Shown in pieces: positions 27,335 to 37,287 of a stretch of 64,000 nucleotides of DNA. The number at the start of each line of letters is the position of its first letter. The first letter of the stretch is position 1. The translations under genes and the position numbers were made by a program. Below the pieces are notes generated by a model that was given only the letters and a program-made list of their open reading frames with translations, was not told the DNA's origin and did not search any database. Source of the stretch: Photobacterium sp. TLY01 (GTDB lineage Bacteria; Pseudomonadota; Gammaproteobacteria; Enterobacterales; Vibrionaceae). Location of the stretch: NCBI RefSeq assembly GCF_021432065.1, contig NZ_CP090364.1, positions 806,001-870,000 on the forward strand. The letters run 5' to 3'.

Positions 27335-28252
27335 ATGTCGGGGATTTTGGATTCTGTGAATCAGCGTACTCAGCTTGTGGGACAAAACCGCCTCGAGTTG
27401 CTCACCTTCAAGCTGAACCGCCGCCAGCGCTACGGTATTAATGTCTTCAAGGTGAAAGAGGTGTTGCAGTGCCCCAAGCTCACAGCCATGCCGAATCTTC
27501 ATCCGCTGGTGAAAGGTATCGCACATATTCGTGGTCAGACCATTTCTGTGATTGACATGAGCCTGGCAACCGGTGGACGTCCGATTGAAAACACAGAAAA
27601 TTGTTTTGTGATCATCTCCGAGTTTAATCGCTCTGTGCAGGGTTTTTTGGTGTCTGCTGTTGAGCGAATCATTAATATGAACTGGGAAGATATTCTCCCG
27701 CCACCGAAAGGCGCAGGCACGGGCAACTATCTGACCGCAGTGACGGAAATTGACGGTGAACTGGTTGAAATTCTGGATGTGGAAAAAATCCTGGATGAAA
27801 TTTCGCCAAGGCATACTGAAGTGTCACAGACATTGCGGGATGAGATGATTCGTGACAATCCTGTCACCCGCCGTGTGCTGGTGGCTGATGACTCCAGTGT
27901 GGCGCGGAAGCAGGTACAACGAGCCATTGAATCAATCGGTTGCGAGTGTATTCTGGTGAAAGATGGCAAGGAAGCGCTCACGAAACTCCGTGAGATGGCG
28001 ACAGAAGATAGTATCTATAATCAGCTGGATTTGGTGATTTCTGATATCGAAATGCCTGAAATGGACGGTTATACCCTGACAGCGGCCATCAGAAATGATG
28101 CCAAACTGAAAGATTTACATGTTATCCTGCACACCTCGTTGAGTGGGGTATTTAATCAGGCCATGGTCGACAGAGTCGGTGCGAATGCGTTTATTCCCAA
28201 GTTTAACCCTGATGAACTTGGTGCAGCAGTGAAAGCGGCGATGCCTGAATAA
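27335..28252 (+). CDS. cheV: Chemotaxis coupling protein CheV
   Basis: CheW-like domain (about 10-160) fused to a response-regulator receiver domain (about 180-300). The acidic pocket is ADD at 184-186 and the phosphorylated residue is D237 in ISDIEMPEMDG. It couples receptors to CheA and can adapt by phosphorylation. The ATG at 27335 (GGAG upstream) begins MSGILDSVNQRTQLVGQNRL, the family start, and gives 305 aa. cheR follows after 19 bases. Confidence 0.97.
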   Translation: MSGILDSVNQRTQLVGQNRLELLTFKLNRRQRYGINVFKVKEVLQCPKLTAMPNLHPLVKGIAHIRGQTISVIDMSLATGGRPIENTENCFVIISEFNRSVQGFLVSAVERIINMNWEDILPPPKGAGTGNYLTAVTEIDGELVEILDVEKILDEISPRHTEVSQTLRDEMIRDNPVTRRVLVADDSSVARKQVQRAIESIGCECILVKDGKEALTKLREMATEDSIYNQLDLVISDIEMPEMDGYTLTAAIRNDAKLKDLHVILHTSLSGVFNQAMVDRVGANAFIPKFNPDELGAAVKAAMPE

Positions 28253-28271
28253 ATTAAAGTTAGAGTAGTAG

Positions 28272-29102
28272 ATGACAGCCATAACAATTAAAGACCAGGA
28301 ATATCGAGATTTTTGCCATTTCTTAGAAGGTCAATGCGGTATCATTCTTGGCGACAGCAAGCAGTATCTGGTGCGGAGTCGCCTGAGTCCTTTGGTCAAC
28401 CGCTTTGGTCTGGCGTCGCTCTCTGAATTATTGCAGATCGTGATCAGTGGCCGTAACCGTGAATTACGGGTCGCGGCTGTTGATGCCATGACAACGAATG
28501 AAACCCTTTGGTTCCGGGATACCTATCCGTTTACTGTCCTGGCAGAGAAGATCCTGCCGGAACTGGCCGCAAATAAACGGCCGATACGGATCTGGTCTTC
28601 CGCAAGCTCTTCCGGCCAGGAGCCTTATTCCATTGCCATGACTGTGCTGGAAACTCAGCAGCGTCGGCCCGGCATGTTACCGCTGGGAATTCAGGTGACA
28701 GCGACAGATATTTCCCAAACCATGCTGGATATGTGCCGCACTGGTGTGTACGACAGCCTGGCCCTGGGGCGGGGTCTGTCGCCTGAGCGCCGGCAAGCGT
28801 TTTTTGAACCGATAGGTGACGGGCGGATGCGTATTGGCAGTAAGGTCAAGCAGATGGTGAATTTCCGCCCGCAGAACCTGAAAGACAGCTATGCCTTACT
28901 CGGCAAGTTTGATGTGATTTTCTGTCGAAATGTGTTGATTTATTTTGCGCCAGAGATGAAAGCGAAAGTACTTAATCAAATGGCGGCCAGTCTGAACCCG
29001 GGCGGCTACCTGCTGCTGGGGGCATCCGAGTCTCTGACCGGACTGACCGACAGGTTTGAAATGATCCGTTGCAACCCGGGCATTATCTATAAGCTGAAGT
29101 GA
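28272..29102 (+). CDS. cheR: Chemotaxis receptor methyltransferase CheR
   Basis: Methylates glutamates of chemoreceptors with S-adenosylmethionine. The protein has 276 aa, with an N-terminal helical domain and a Rossmann-like SAM domain (IWSSASSSGQEPYSIAM near 112-128). The later motif FDVIFCRNVLIYF is a CheR hallmark. The cheV-cheR pair at the edge of the flgB operon is a standard Vibrio arrangement. A terminator follows. Confidence 0.97.
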   Translation: MTAITIKDQEYRDFCHFLEGQCGIILGDSKQYLVRSRLSPLVNRFGLASLSELLQIVISGRNRELRVAAVDAMTTNETLWFRDTYPFTVLAEKILPELAANKRPIRIWSSASSSGQEPYSIAMTVLETQQRRPGMLPLGIQVTATDISQTMLDMCRTGVYDSLALGRGLSPERRQAFFEPIGDGRMRIGSKVKQMVNFRPQNLKDSYALLGKFDVIFCRNVLIYFAPEMKAKVLNQMAASLNPGGYLLLGASESLTGLTDRFEMIRCNPGIIYKLK

Positions 29103-29136
29103 TTCAGCCGGATTTCAATTGCGTTGTCAGAATCAG

Positions 29137-29162
29137 AAGGGTCCGCATTGGACCCTTTTTTG
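29137..29162 (+). terminator. Intrinsic terminator of cheVR
   Basis: AAGGGTCC-GCATT-GGACCCTT then TTTTGC, 35 bases after cheR. It isolates cheVR from the flgB promoter. Confidence 0.87.
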
Positions 29163-29228
29163 CTTTATCCCCTCCACCGACACAGACCAGCCACTCTTGT
29201 TCCATTCTTGTTCCGACTGTCTCAAATA

Positions 29229-29245
29229 TTGGCACGCCCTTTGCA
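29229..29245 (+). promoter_or_regulatory. Sigma54 promoter of the flgBCDE operon
   Basis: TTGGCACGCCCTTTGCA matches the -24/-12 consensus TGGCACG-N4-TTGCW perfectly, about 33 bases before the flgB ATG. FlrC is the expected activator. Confidence 0.9.
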
Positions 29246-29277
29246 GGTAAATCAGTAAGTGATTCAGGAGGCAGACG

Positions 29278-29673
29278 ATGGCCATTTCTTTTGATAAAGC
29301 ATTAGGTGTGCACCAGTACACAGTGGGTGTGAGGGGTAAAAGGGCGGAAACCCTTGCCAGTAACATCGCTAACGCCAATACACCGGGTTATAAAGCAAAA
29401 GATATGGACTTTCAGCGCGCGCTGAATGCGGCAACGTCAGAGGCAAAAGTTGGCCTCAGCCGGACCAATGAGCGGCATATTGCTGCCTCCACCAAAGTCA
29501 TGGGTGAACAGAAGTACCGTGTGCCAAATCAGCCAGACACCGGTGATGGCAATACGGTCGATGCTCAGCTGGAGCAAAACCTGTTCATGCAGAACGCGCT
29601 GGAGTATCAGGCATCGCTGGATTTTCTGGGCTCTAAATTCAGTAATTTGAGCAAGGCATTAAAAGGGGAATAA
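29278..29673 (+). CDS. flgB: Flagellar proximal rod protein FlgB
   Basis: Rod subunit of 131 aa in the periplasm, exported by the flagellar type III system. The N-terminal rod motif is ETLASNIANANTPGYKAKDM, shared by axial proteins. AGGAGG lies before the ATG. It is the first gene of the flgBCDE operon with a strong sigma54 promoter. Confidence 0.96.
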   Translation: MAISFDKALGVHQYTVGVRGKRAETLASNIANANTPGYKAKDMDFQRALNAATSEAKVGLSRTNERHIAASTKVMGEQKYRVPNQPDTGDGNTVDAQLEQNLFMQNALEYQASLDFLGSKFSNLSKALKGE

Positions 29674-29676
29674 TCA

Positions 29677-30093
29677 ATGAGTTTGTTTAACGTTTTTAAT
29701 GTCACCGGATCGGCAATGAGTGCGGAATCCGTACGGCTGAATACGACGGCCAGTAACCTGGCTAATGCCAACACCGTCAGCAGCTCTGCAGCGCAAACTT
29801 ATAAAGCGCGTCACCCCGTGTTTGAGGCGGCACTGCAAAGTGCCAGCTATCAGCGTGAAGAAAGCGTTCCTGTACGGGTGAAAGCCATTGTCGAAAGCCA
29901 GAAGCCTTTGACGGCGGAATATAATCCGGCACACCCTTTGGCCAATGCCGAAGGCTATATCTATAAACCGAACGTTAACGTGATGGAAGAGATGGCAAAC
30001 ATGATCTCGGCTTCACGTTCCTATCAAAGCAATGTTCAGGTCGCAGATGCCAGCAAGCAAATGCTGATGCGAACACTGCAGATGGGCAAATAA
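29677..30093 (+). CDS. flgC: Flagellar proximal rod protein FlgC
   Basis: Rod subunit of 138 aa. It has the axial N-terminal motif (NTTASNLANANTVSSS) and the conserved YKPNVNVMEEMANMISASRS near the C-terminus. It starts three bases after the flgB stop. Confidence 0.96.
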   Translation: MSLFNVFNVTGSAMSAESVRLNTTASNLANANTVSSSAAQTYKARHPVFEAALQSASYQREESVPVRVKAIVESQKPLTAEYNPAHPLANAEGYIYKPNVNVMEEMANMISASRSYQSNVQVADASKQMLMRTLQMGK

Positions 30094-30111
30094 GGGTAGG
30101 GAGTAACTGAC

Positions 30112-30825
30112 ATGACCGGTATTAAAGGCACAGGTCAAAGCCCTTTGTCCTATATTGACCAGCTTAAGAGCATGCAGGAGAAAAAACTGCAGTCTGAGCA
30201 GAAAGTAACTGGACAACAAGAGCTTAAGCAGGAAGATTTTCTGTCACTGCTGACCAAGCAGATGTCGCAGCAGGATCCGTTTAAGCCTGTGGGCAACGAC
30301 CAGATGATTGCGCAGATGGCGTCGTTTGCCACAGTCGACGGCATCAGCAAGATGAACGAACAGTTTGGCGGTCTGAACGCAGCCATGACATCCAACCAGG
30401 CGCTGCAGGCTTCATCTCTGGTTGGCCGTGATGTGCTGGTGCCGAACTCAACCGGCTCGAAAACTGCCGAAGGCGGTGTCGCGGGCATGGTGAAGCTGCC
30501 GCAATCGCTCAATAACCTGATCGTCCGGGTTGAGAATGCAGCTGGTGAGTTGGTCCGCAGTTTTGATTTAGGCTCCAAGCCTGCCGGTGACCATCGTGTG
30601 GCGTGGGACGGCAAAGATGACCGCGGCAATATGTTGCCAGCCGGCAAGTATCAGCTGAAAGTCAGCGGACTGGCTGACGGCAAGAACTCAGAGTTTGACG
30701 TGTCGACTTACGCCAATGTGAACAGCGTGCTGCTGGGCAATGGTGACGGCAACGTCATGCTGAATCTGGCGGGATTTGAATCCCCGATCAAGCTGGCTGA
30801 AGTGCTGGAAGTCGGCAAAGCATAA
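30112..30825 (+). CDS. flgD: Flagellar hook cap protein FlgD
   Basis: Scaffold protein of 237 aa that caps the growing hook. The N-terminal signature is KQEDFLSLLTKQMSQQDPFK. A C-terminal Ig/Tudor-like region includes HRVAWDGKDDRGNMLPAGKY. It follows flgC by 18 bases and precedes flgE by 93. Confidence 0.96.
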   Translation: MTGIKGTGQSPLSYIDQLKSMQEKKLQSEQKVTGQQELKQEDFLSLLTKQMSQQDPFKPVGNDQMIAQMASFATVDGISKMNEQFGGLNAAMTSNQALQASSLVGRDVLVPNSTGSKTAEGGVAGMVKLPQSLNNLIVRVENAAGELVRSFDLGSKPAGDHRVAWDGKDDRGNMLPAGKYQLKVSGLADGKNSEFDVSTYANVNSVLLGNGDGNVMLNLAGFESPIKLAEVLEVGKA

Positions 30826-30918
30826 CGCCGGATGCATTTACAAATCACCAGCGGCAGATACGACGCTGCGGCTGGTGAACAATAAGTACGCTGTACACAG
30901 AATTCAGGAGAGTCACCT

Positions 30919-32220
30919 ATGGGCTTTAATGTCGCACTGAGTGGACTGGGCGCCGCCCAGAAAGATCTGAACACCACAAGTAACAACATTGCCAACGCCA
31001 ACACCTACGGCTTTAAAGAGTCGCGGGCCGAATTTGGTGATGTGTATTCAAGCTCCATTTTTTCCAATACCAAAACCACCACAGGTGGCGGTGTTCAGAA
31101 TTCTGTGGTGGCTCAGCAGTTTCATGAAGGTTCCAGTATTTATACCAACAATCCGATGGATCTGCGTATTTCCGGGACCGGCTTTTTTGCCGTCGCGGAC
31201 CAGCGTCTGGAGCCCAATAATAACAGTCTGACCCGTAACGGCGCTTTCCACCTCGACAAAGATAACTATATCGTGAACTCAGAAGATCAGTTCTTATTGG
31301 GTTATGGTGTGGATCAGGAAACGGATCAGGTTGTCTCTTATGAACCACAGGCACTGAAAGTGCCGGATCAGTTTGGTCAGCCGAAAGCCACCAGCCAGGT
31401 CGAAATTGGCGTGAACCTGCCAGCCAACGGCGATCCGAGAGATATCAACCAGTTTAACTTTGAAGACCCGGATACTTATAACAAATCCACTTCGGTCACT
31501 ATGTATGACTCCTTAGGTCAGCCCTACAAAATGACCAGCTATTATGTGAAGGACAATACGCAGCCAAACCGCTGGGCGACTTTCTATACCGTCACGGATG
31601 CTGATGGTGAGAAACCACTGGATATTGACGGCGGCGCAGCGACCAATGTGGCCGGACATACCGGCGCACTGATCGATTTTAATTTCGACGGCACTGTGGC
31701 GCAGGTCAATGGCGGCAATCCGATGATTTCTGAGCAGTTTGCCGCGGCAGGTCTGAGCATGAACGGTGCGGACGGTTCACAGACGCTGAACTTTAATTTT
31801 GATGCCCCCACTCAGTTTGCGGCGCCGTTTGAAGTGCGTAAATTCAGTGAAAATGGTGCCACCACAGGTTATCTGGCCAAAGTGGACGTCGATGCTAAAG
31901 GCTCGATTGTTGCCACTTACAGCAACGGGGAAAACATTACCCTGGGCCGTGTCGGCATGGTGCGTGTCCCGAACGAGCAGGGCTTGCTTTCCAAAGGCGG
32001 GACGCAGTGGGCGGTTAGCCAGGAATCTGGCGCAGCTGTCTGGGGTGAAGCGACCTTTGGCGCTTTTGGTTCAGTTAAAAGCGGTACGCTGGAGCAGTCA
32101 AACATTGATATGACTCAGGAGCTGGTGGATTTGATCACCGCGCAGCGTAATTTCCAGGCCAACTCCCGTGCACTGGAAGTGGACAATAGTCTCCAGCAGA
32201 CCATACTGCAAATTCGTTAA
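30919..32220 (+). CDS. flgE: Flagellar hook protein FlgE
   Basis: Main hook subunit of 433 aa. The N-terminal axial motif STNNIANANTYGFKESRAEF (here LNTTSNNIANANT) and the C-terminal LVDLITAQRNFQANSRALEV are both present. The central surface region is typical in length for Vibrio. AGGAG precedes the ATG. A strong hairpin ends the operon. Confidence 0.97.
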   Translation: MGFNVALSGLGAAQKDLNTTSNNIANANTYGFKESRAEFGDVYSSSIFSNTKTTTGGGVQNSVVAQQFHEGSSIYTNNPMDLRISGTGFFAVADQRLEPNNNSLTRNGAFHLDKDNYIVNSEDQFLLGYGVDQETDQVVSYEPQALKVPDQFGQPKATSQVEIGVNLPANGDPRDINQFNFEDPDTYNKSTSVTMYDSLGQPYKMTSYYVKDNTQPNRWATFYTVTDADGEKPLDIDGGAATNVAGHTGALIDFNFDGTVAQVNGGNPMISEQFAAAGLSMNGADGSQTLNFNFDAPTQFAAPFEVRKFSENGATTGYLAKVDVDAKGSIVATYSNGENITLGRVGMVRVPNEQGLLSKGGTQWAVSQESGAAVWGEATFGAFGSVKSGTLEQSNIDMTQELVDLITAQRNFQANSRALEVDNSLQQTILQIR

Positions 32221-32236
32221 TCTCATCTCGTCTGAC

Positions 32237-32270
32237 ATTGCCGCCTGCGCCTTCGCAGGCGGCAATCTTT
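32237..32270 (+). terminator. Intrinsic terminator of flgBCDE
   Basis: ATTGCCGCCTGCG-CCTT-CGCAGGCGGCAAT, a perfect 13-bp stem followed by CTTTG. It separates flgBCDE from the sigma54-driven flgF operon. Confidence 0.75.
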
Positions 32271-32401
32271 GTCCTGAGCACATTGCTTGTACGCCATTTC
32301 TTTGGCACTCCACTGAATTCCTGTCGTTGTTATGGAAAGCATCTCTCACTAATTACCTGATCTTTCGTGACCTCAATACTGTTTTTCAGTTATTTACCAA
32401 A

Positions 32402-32418
32402 TTGGTACGTATATTGCT
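32402..32418 (+). promoter_or_regulatory. Sigma54 promoter of the flgFGHIJ operon
   Basis: TTGGTACGTATATTGCT has the exact GG-N10-GC spacing and only one change in the -24 box. It lies 34 bases before the flgF ATG. Confidence 0.85.
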
Positions 32419-32451
32419 TCTATTGCAGCAGTACTGATTGGGAGACTCGAA

Positions 32452-33201
32452 ATGGATCGTGCACTGTACCTGGCCATGAGCGGCGCTAAACAAGATATGT
32501 ATGGCTTGCAGCTTCATGCCAACAACCTGGCTAACGTTCGGACGACTGGCTTTCGCGCTGATTTAGAGCAGGCGCGGAGTATGCAGGCGTTTGGCGAAGG
32601 CATGCCGTCCCGCGTGTTCTCCATGACAGAAAGACCGGGGCAGGACTTTGCCCAGGGGGCTGTGATGACCACCGGCCGTGATCTGGATGTTGCCATTGAA
32701 GGGAACGGCTGGCTGGCGGTCTTGGATGCCAGTGGCCAGGAAGCCTATACCCGTGCCGGTCACTTGAAAATCGATCAGACAGGCTTGCTGCAAAACAGCA
32801 ACGGAAGCCTGATGGTTGGTGAAAATGGCGGGCCGATTTTTATTCCGCTGCCAATCAGTAAAATTGCAATTGGTAAAGACGGCACTGTGTCGGTCCGTCC
32901 GCAGGGTGCGCCTGCCGACGCGATGGAAGTGGTTGATCGCATCAAAATGGTCAAGCCGGACAACAGTGAAGTGTTTAAAGACGTTGATGGTCTGTTCAAA
33001 TCCAAAGTGCCGGCGCAGATTTTTGATGCCGATGCGGAGGTCACGCTGCTGAGCGGCGCGCTGGAAGGCAGCAATGTAAATGCCGTGGGCGAAATGACCA
33101 GCATGATCGATCTTCAGCGTCATTTTGAAATGCAAGTTAAGTTAATGAAAACCGCAGAGGAAATGGACCAGGCGTCTTCTTCTCTGCTGCGTTTGGGCTA
33201 A
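32452..33201 (+). CDS. flgF: Flagellar proximal rod protein FlgF
   Basis: Rod subunit of 249 aa. It starts MDRALYLAMSGAKQDMYGLQ and carries the axial NNLANVRTTGFRADL motif. It is the first gene of flgFGHIJ, led by its own sigma54 promoter. Confidence 0.96.
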   Translation: MDRALYLAMSGAKQDMYGLQLHANNLANVRTTGFRADLEQARSMQAFGEGMPSRVFSMTERPGQDFAQGAVMTTGRDLDVAIEGNGWLAVLDASGQEAYTRAGHLKIDQTGLLQNSNGSLMVGENGGPIFIPLPISKIAIGKDGTVSVRPQGAPADAMEVVDRIKMVKPDNSEVFKDVDGLFKSKVPAQIFDADAEVTLLSGALEGSNVNAVGEMTSMIDLQRHFEMQVKLMKTAEEMDQASSSLLRLG

Positions 33202-33219
33202 TGAGGAAAGGAATAACAC

Positions 33220-34008
33220 ATGCATCCAGCATTATGGGTCAGTAAAACCGGTCTTGACGCTCAGCAAACAAACATCTCGACCATTTCGAATAACCTGGCG
33301 AACGCCTCGACCATCGGGTTCAAAAAGAGCCGCGCGGTGTTTGAGGATCTGTTTTATCAGAACATTAACCAGCCTGGTGGTCAGTCTACCCAGGATACGA
33401 CTTTGCCATCCGGTCTGATGCTGGGGGCAGGTTCAAAGGTGGTGGCAACACAAAAAGTGTTCACTCAGGGGAATACCCAGACCACCAACAACGCCATGGA
33501 CTTGATGATTGAAGGCGATGGCTTCTTTCAGATCCTGCTGCCGGACGGCAACATCGGCTACACCCGAAATGGTCAGTTCACGATCAATGAGGAAGGCCAG
33601 ATGGTGACCTCAGGTGGCGGTTACTTGCTGCAGCCTGAAATCGTGGTGCCGGAAGATGCGGTCAGCATTACGGTCGGGACAGACGGTGAAGTCTCTGCCC
33701 GTATCCGTAACCAGCAGGAAAGTCTGGTACTGGGTCAGCTGACCACGGTTGATTTTATCAACCCGGGCGGTATGGAACCGATTGGTCAGAACCTGTTCCT
33801 GCCAACCGGTGCCAGTGGCGATCCGCAGGAAGGCGTGCCTGGTCTGGAAGGGTTTGGCCAGATCCGTCAGTCTATGCTGGAAACCTCCAACGTGAACGTG
33901 ACAGAAGAGCTGGTCAATATGATTGAAGCCCAGCGTGTGTACGAAATGAACTCCAAAGTGATTTCAACCGTTGACCAGATGCTGAGCTACGTGAACCAGC
34001 AGCTTTAA
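33220..34008 (+). CDS. flgG: Flagellar distal rod protein FlgG
   Basis: Distal rod subunit of 262 aa, the drive shaft through the LP ring. N-terminal HPALWVSKTGLDAQQ and SNNLANASTIGFKKSRAVFE, and C-terminal NVTEELVNMIEAQRVYEMNS, are diagnostic. GAGGAAAGG precedes the ATG. Confidence 0.97.
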   Translation: MHPALWVSKTGLDAQQTNISTISNNLANASTIGFKKSRAVFEDLFYQNINQPGGQSTQDTTLPSGLMLGAGSKVVATQKVFTQGNTQTTNNAMDLMIEGDGFFQILLPDGNIGYTRNGQFTINEEGQMVTSGGGYLLQPEIVVPEDAVSITVGTDGEVSARIRNQQESLVLGQLTTVDFINPGGMEPIGQNLFLPTGASGDPQEGVPGLEGFGQIRQSMLETSNVNVTEELVNMIEAQRVYEMNSKVISTVDQMLSYVNQQL

Positions 34009-34026
34009 TAAAGAATGGGGTCTAAG

Positions 34027-34797
34027 ATGAAAAACTGGTTGTTGACTGCTGTGATACTGACGCTGACCGGCTGTGTTCAGATGCCGGAACAACAGGATGA
34101 GCTGACACAGGCGACGACCAATGTCGATGCCGTAGAAGGAAATCAGGAGTCATCGGGCGGTGATTTGATTGACCTTGTTCGACGTCGTGATGACCCGCAG
34201 GCCGGCGATCCGGCCTGGAGCAGTATCCGCCCTCAGGATAAACCGGCCCATTACGCCACAGCGACCGGCTCTTTGTTCAGTCAGGCGCTGGCGCAGGATA
34301 TGTATGACGATACCCGCCCGCGCGGGATTGGGGATATCGTGACCGTGATGCTGGCAGAGAAAAATAAAGCCAATAAAAGCGCCAGTACCGATCTCGACAA
34401 GTCGACAGATTTAACCATGGATCCCCTGACACTCGGCGGTAAACCACTGACGATTGGCGATCGTGACATCTCTTACGATGTGAATAACTCCAATACCTTT
34501 TCTGGCAGTACCTCGGCGGATCAGAGCAACAGTATTCAGGGCTCAATTTCCGTCGAAGTGGTTGACGTCCTGGCGAACGGGAATCTGCTGGTGCGCGGCG
34601 AGAAGTGGCTGACACTTAACAGCGGTGATGAGTATATCCGGCTGAGCGGCACGATTCGCCCGGATGACATCACACAGGAAAACACCATAGAGTCGACCCG
34701 GATTGCCAATGCCCGTATTCAGTATTCCGGTACCGGCGACAGGCAGGATGTGCAGGAGCAGGGCTGGCTGGCCCGCTTCTTTAACGTAAGCTTGTAA
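34027..34797 (+). CDS. flgH: Flagellar L-ring lipoprotein FlgH
   Basis: Outer-membrane ring lipoprotein. From the ATG at 34027 the lipobox is LTGC with C16; an ATG four codons upstream (34015) would also work. The core LYDD-like segment appears as [18 protein letters not shown], and [18 protein letters not shown] is conserved. The length is 256 aa. It lies between flgG and flgI. Confidence 0.95.
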   Translation: MKNWLLTAVILTLTGCVQMPEQQDELTQATTNVDAVEGNQESSGGDLIDLVRRRDDPQAGDPAWSSIRPQDKPAHYATATGSLFSQALAQDMYDDTRPRGIGDIVTVMLAEKNKANKSASTDLDKSTDLTMDPLTLGGKPLTIGDRDISYDVNNSNTFSGSTSADQSNSIQGSISVEVVDVLANGNLLVRGEKWLTLNSGDEYIRLSGTIRPDDITQENTIESTRIANARIQYSGTGDRQDVQEQGWLARFFNVSL

Positions 34798-34836
34798 CCG
34801 ATTGATTTTTTCTAACCGCCACCTGATGATGAGAGT

Positions 34837-35934
34837 ATGACAGTGACCAGACAGATGCTATGGGCAGGACTCGCCCTGTTGATGGCTTTTCCTTTGCAGG
34901 CCGCCCGAATTAAGGATGTCTCTGAAGTCGCCGGGGTGCGGAGTAACCAGTTATCGGGTTACGGTCTGGTGGTTGGTTTACCCGGCACTGGTGAAACTAC
35001 GCCATTTACCGATCAGAGCTTCAATGCCATGTTGCAAAACTTCGGCATTCAGTTGCCGGCTGGCACGAAACCCAAAACTAAGAACGTGGCCGCAGTGGCG
35101 GTCAGCGCGACTTTGCCGCCTTTCACCAAGCAAGGTCAGCATATTGATATTACGGTCTCTTCCATCGGTTCGGCGAAAAGCCTGCGTGGCGGCACGCTAA
35201 TCCAAACCTTCCTGCGTGGTCTGGACGGTAAAGTCTATGCAGTGGCGCAGGGCAGCCTGGTGGTGGGCGGCTTCAGTGCTGAAGGTCTGGACGGCTCTAA
35301 GCTGGTGGGCAATAACCCGACGGTCGGGCGCATCGCCAACGGCGCGATTGTCGAGCAGGAAGTCCCGAATCCGTTCAGCCGCGGTGATCATCTGACGTTC
35401 AACCTGTTTGAATCGGATTTCACCACAGCGCAACGGATGTCCGATGCGATTAATGAGTTTCTCGGCCCCGACATGGCCGCCCCGATTGATGCCACCTCAG
35501 TGCGTGTACGTGCGCCGCGGGATGTGAGCCAGCGCGTGGCGTTTTTGTCGACGATTGAGAACCTGGAATTCGACCCGGCCGATGGGGCGGCGAAAATTAT
35601 CGTCAACTCACGTACCGGGACAATCGTGGTCGGGCAGCATGTGAAGCTTAAGCCTGCAGCGATTACCCACGGTGGCATGACCGTCTCGATCCAGGAAAAC
35701 CCTACGGTCAGCCAGCCCAATCCATTTTCCGGCGGCGAAACTGTGGTGGTCCCTGACTCTCAGATTGAAGTGACGGAAGAAGATTCCCGCATGTTTACGT
35801 TCAATCCGGGCATTACGCTGGATGAGCTGGTGCGCGCGGTTAATCAGGTGGGGGCGGCGCCTTCCGATCTGATGGCAATTTTGCAGGCACTCAAACAGGC
35901 GGGTGCCATTGAAGGGCAGCTGATCATTATTTAA
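34837..35934 (+). CDS. flgI: Flagellar P-ring protein FlgI
   Basis: Periplasmic ring protein of 365 aa in the peptidoglycan layer, assembled with FlgA help. The signal peptide ends near PLQAA-RIKD. Conserved blocks are [17 protein letters not shown] and, at the end, [20 protein letters not shown]. Confidence 0.97.
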   Translation: MTVTRQMLWAGLALLMAFPLQAARIKDVSEVAGVRSNQLSGYGLVVGLPGTGETTPFTDQSFNAMLQNFGIQLPAGTKPKTKNVAAVAVSATLPPFTKQGQHIDITVSSIGSAKSLRGGTLIQTFLRGLDGKVYAVAQGSLVVGGFSAEGLDGSKLVGNNPTVGRIANGAIVEQEVPNPFSRGDHLTFNLFESDFTTAQRMSDAINEFLGPDMAAPIDATSVRVRAPRDVSQRVAFLSTIENLEFDPADGAAKIIVNSRTGTIVVGQHVKLKPAAITHGGMTVSIQENPTVSQPNPFSGGETVVVPDSQIEVTEEDSRMFTFNPGITLDELVRAVNQVGAAPSDLMAILQALKQAGAIEGQLIII

Positions 35935-35995
35935 TTTTGGCCGGTACCTGGATCCAGGTGCCGATGGTAAGCGCATTACAGGCAGAACACTGACG

Positions 35996-36997
35996 ATGAA
36001 ACCGACGGACCCAGGCTTTGTCAACGACCTTGCTAACCTTGACCGCCTTCGTGCTGGTATCAAAGGGAAGGGCGATAAGGAATCTTTGCGCGCAGCAGCA
36101 GAGCAGTTTGAAGCCCTGTTCACCCAAATGCTGTTTAAATCGATGCGTCAGGCCAATGAAGCCTTTGAGTCTGATCTGATGAGCAGCTCAAACACCAAAT
36201 TTTTTGAAGAAATGCGCGATGAACAAATGTCCAGTGAGCTGAGCGCCCGCGGTTCGCTGGGGCTGGCTGATCTGATTGTGGAACAGCTGAGCGTACTCGA
36301 TAAACCACCGGCAACACCGGAAGAGCAGGCAAAGTCAGCACAGGAAAAAGCCGCGGGTTTCGAGGCCATTCAGCAGTCACGTCAGGTGTCTGCCGATGAT
36401 GTGCTGGCTAAAGTGTTTGCGCAGAAAGAACCCGCAGAGCCGGGTCAGGAGAAAACAGCGACGCTTTCTGTTTCTGCTGCAGCGGAAGTTGATGCTGGCC
36501 GTCCGCCATTGCGCCAGTCGCAGGAAAAACCGTTTTCCTCGCCTGAGGATTTTGTTCATCGCATGCGTCCGTTTGCTGAAAAAGCGGCAGGTATGCTGGG
36601 GACCGATCCGGCAGTGCTGATTGCGCAGGCGGCGCTGGAAACCGGCTGGGGCAAGAAAGTGGTTAAAAATGCCGCCGGTGACAGTAATAACCTGTTCAAC
36701 ATCAAAGCGGACTCACGCTGGGCCGGCAATAAAGTGGCCACCCAGACGCTGGAATATCATGACGGTATTCCGGTTCAGGAGCGGGCTGCATTTCGCTCTT
36801 ACAATAATTATGAAGACAGCTTTAATGACTATGTGCGTTTTCTGAATGACAACCCGCGTTATTCAGAGGCACTGGCCTCGCCGCAAGATCCGCGCCGTTT
36901 TATCCGTAATCTGCATCAGGCCGGTTACGCGACTGATCCGAAATACGCCGATAAAATCATCAATGTGATGGAGTCGGTGAAAAAACTGATGAAGTAA
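35996..36997 (+). CDS. flgJ: Flagellar rod assembly protein / peptidoglycan hydrolase FlgJ
   Basis: Bifunctional protein of 333 aa. The N-terminal rod-binding domain (about 28-105) caps the growing rod, and the C-terminal glucosaminidase-type domain (about 180-333) opens the peptidoglycan. The catalytic Glu is probably E215 in AALETGWGKK. A low-complexity linker joins the two. It is last in flgFGHIJ. Confidence 0.96.
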   Translation: MKPTDPGFVNDLANLDRLRAGIKGKGDKESLRAAAEQFEALFTQMLFKSMRQANEAFESDLMSSSNTKFFEEMRDEQMSSELSARGSLGLADLIVEQLSVLDKPPATPEEQAKSAQEKAAGFEAIQQSRQVSADDVLAKVFAQKEPAEPGQEKTATLSVSAAAEVDAGRPPLRQSQEKPFSSPEDFVHRMRPFAEKAAGMLGTDPAVLIAQAALETGWGKKVVKNAAGDSNNLFNIKADSRWAGNKVATQTLEYHDGIPVQERAAFRSYNNYEDSFNDYVRFLNDNPRYSEALASPQDPRRFIRNLHQAGYATDPKYADKIINVMESVKKLMK

Positions 36998-37287
36998 CGG
37001 ATTCTGCCGGCATTGTCTGATGGCGGCAGTGATTGTCCAGCGTTGTTCGCCGTGCTGTGTATTCTCAGTGAGAATGATCGATAGATTTTGGCACTTTCAA
37101 GACAAGCGCGTCTGAGTGGACAGCATCTGTCATTGCGCTTATTTTCCGCTCTCCCTTCCCCGGCAACGAATTGCCATCTCTGATTACAGTTAACATAAAT
37201 AACTGAAAATAAACAACTTAAACATTGGAACGATTTTTGCTTATTAATCTTCAGTGAAGGAACTCCCTGAGGTTTACTGGAGGCGCA
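36998..37287. other. Non-coding region between flgJ and flgK
   Basis: About 290 bases. A short inverted repeat CTGCCG...CGGCAG (37004-37029) follows flgJ without a T-run. The right part holds the flgK sigma54 promoter. Confidence 0.45.
37225..37241 (+). promoter_or_regulatory. Sigma54 promoter of flgKL
   Basis: TTGGAACGATTTTTGCT has one change in the -24 box, a perfect -12 and exact spacing. It lies 47 bases before the flgK ATG. Confidence 0.87.
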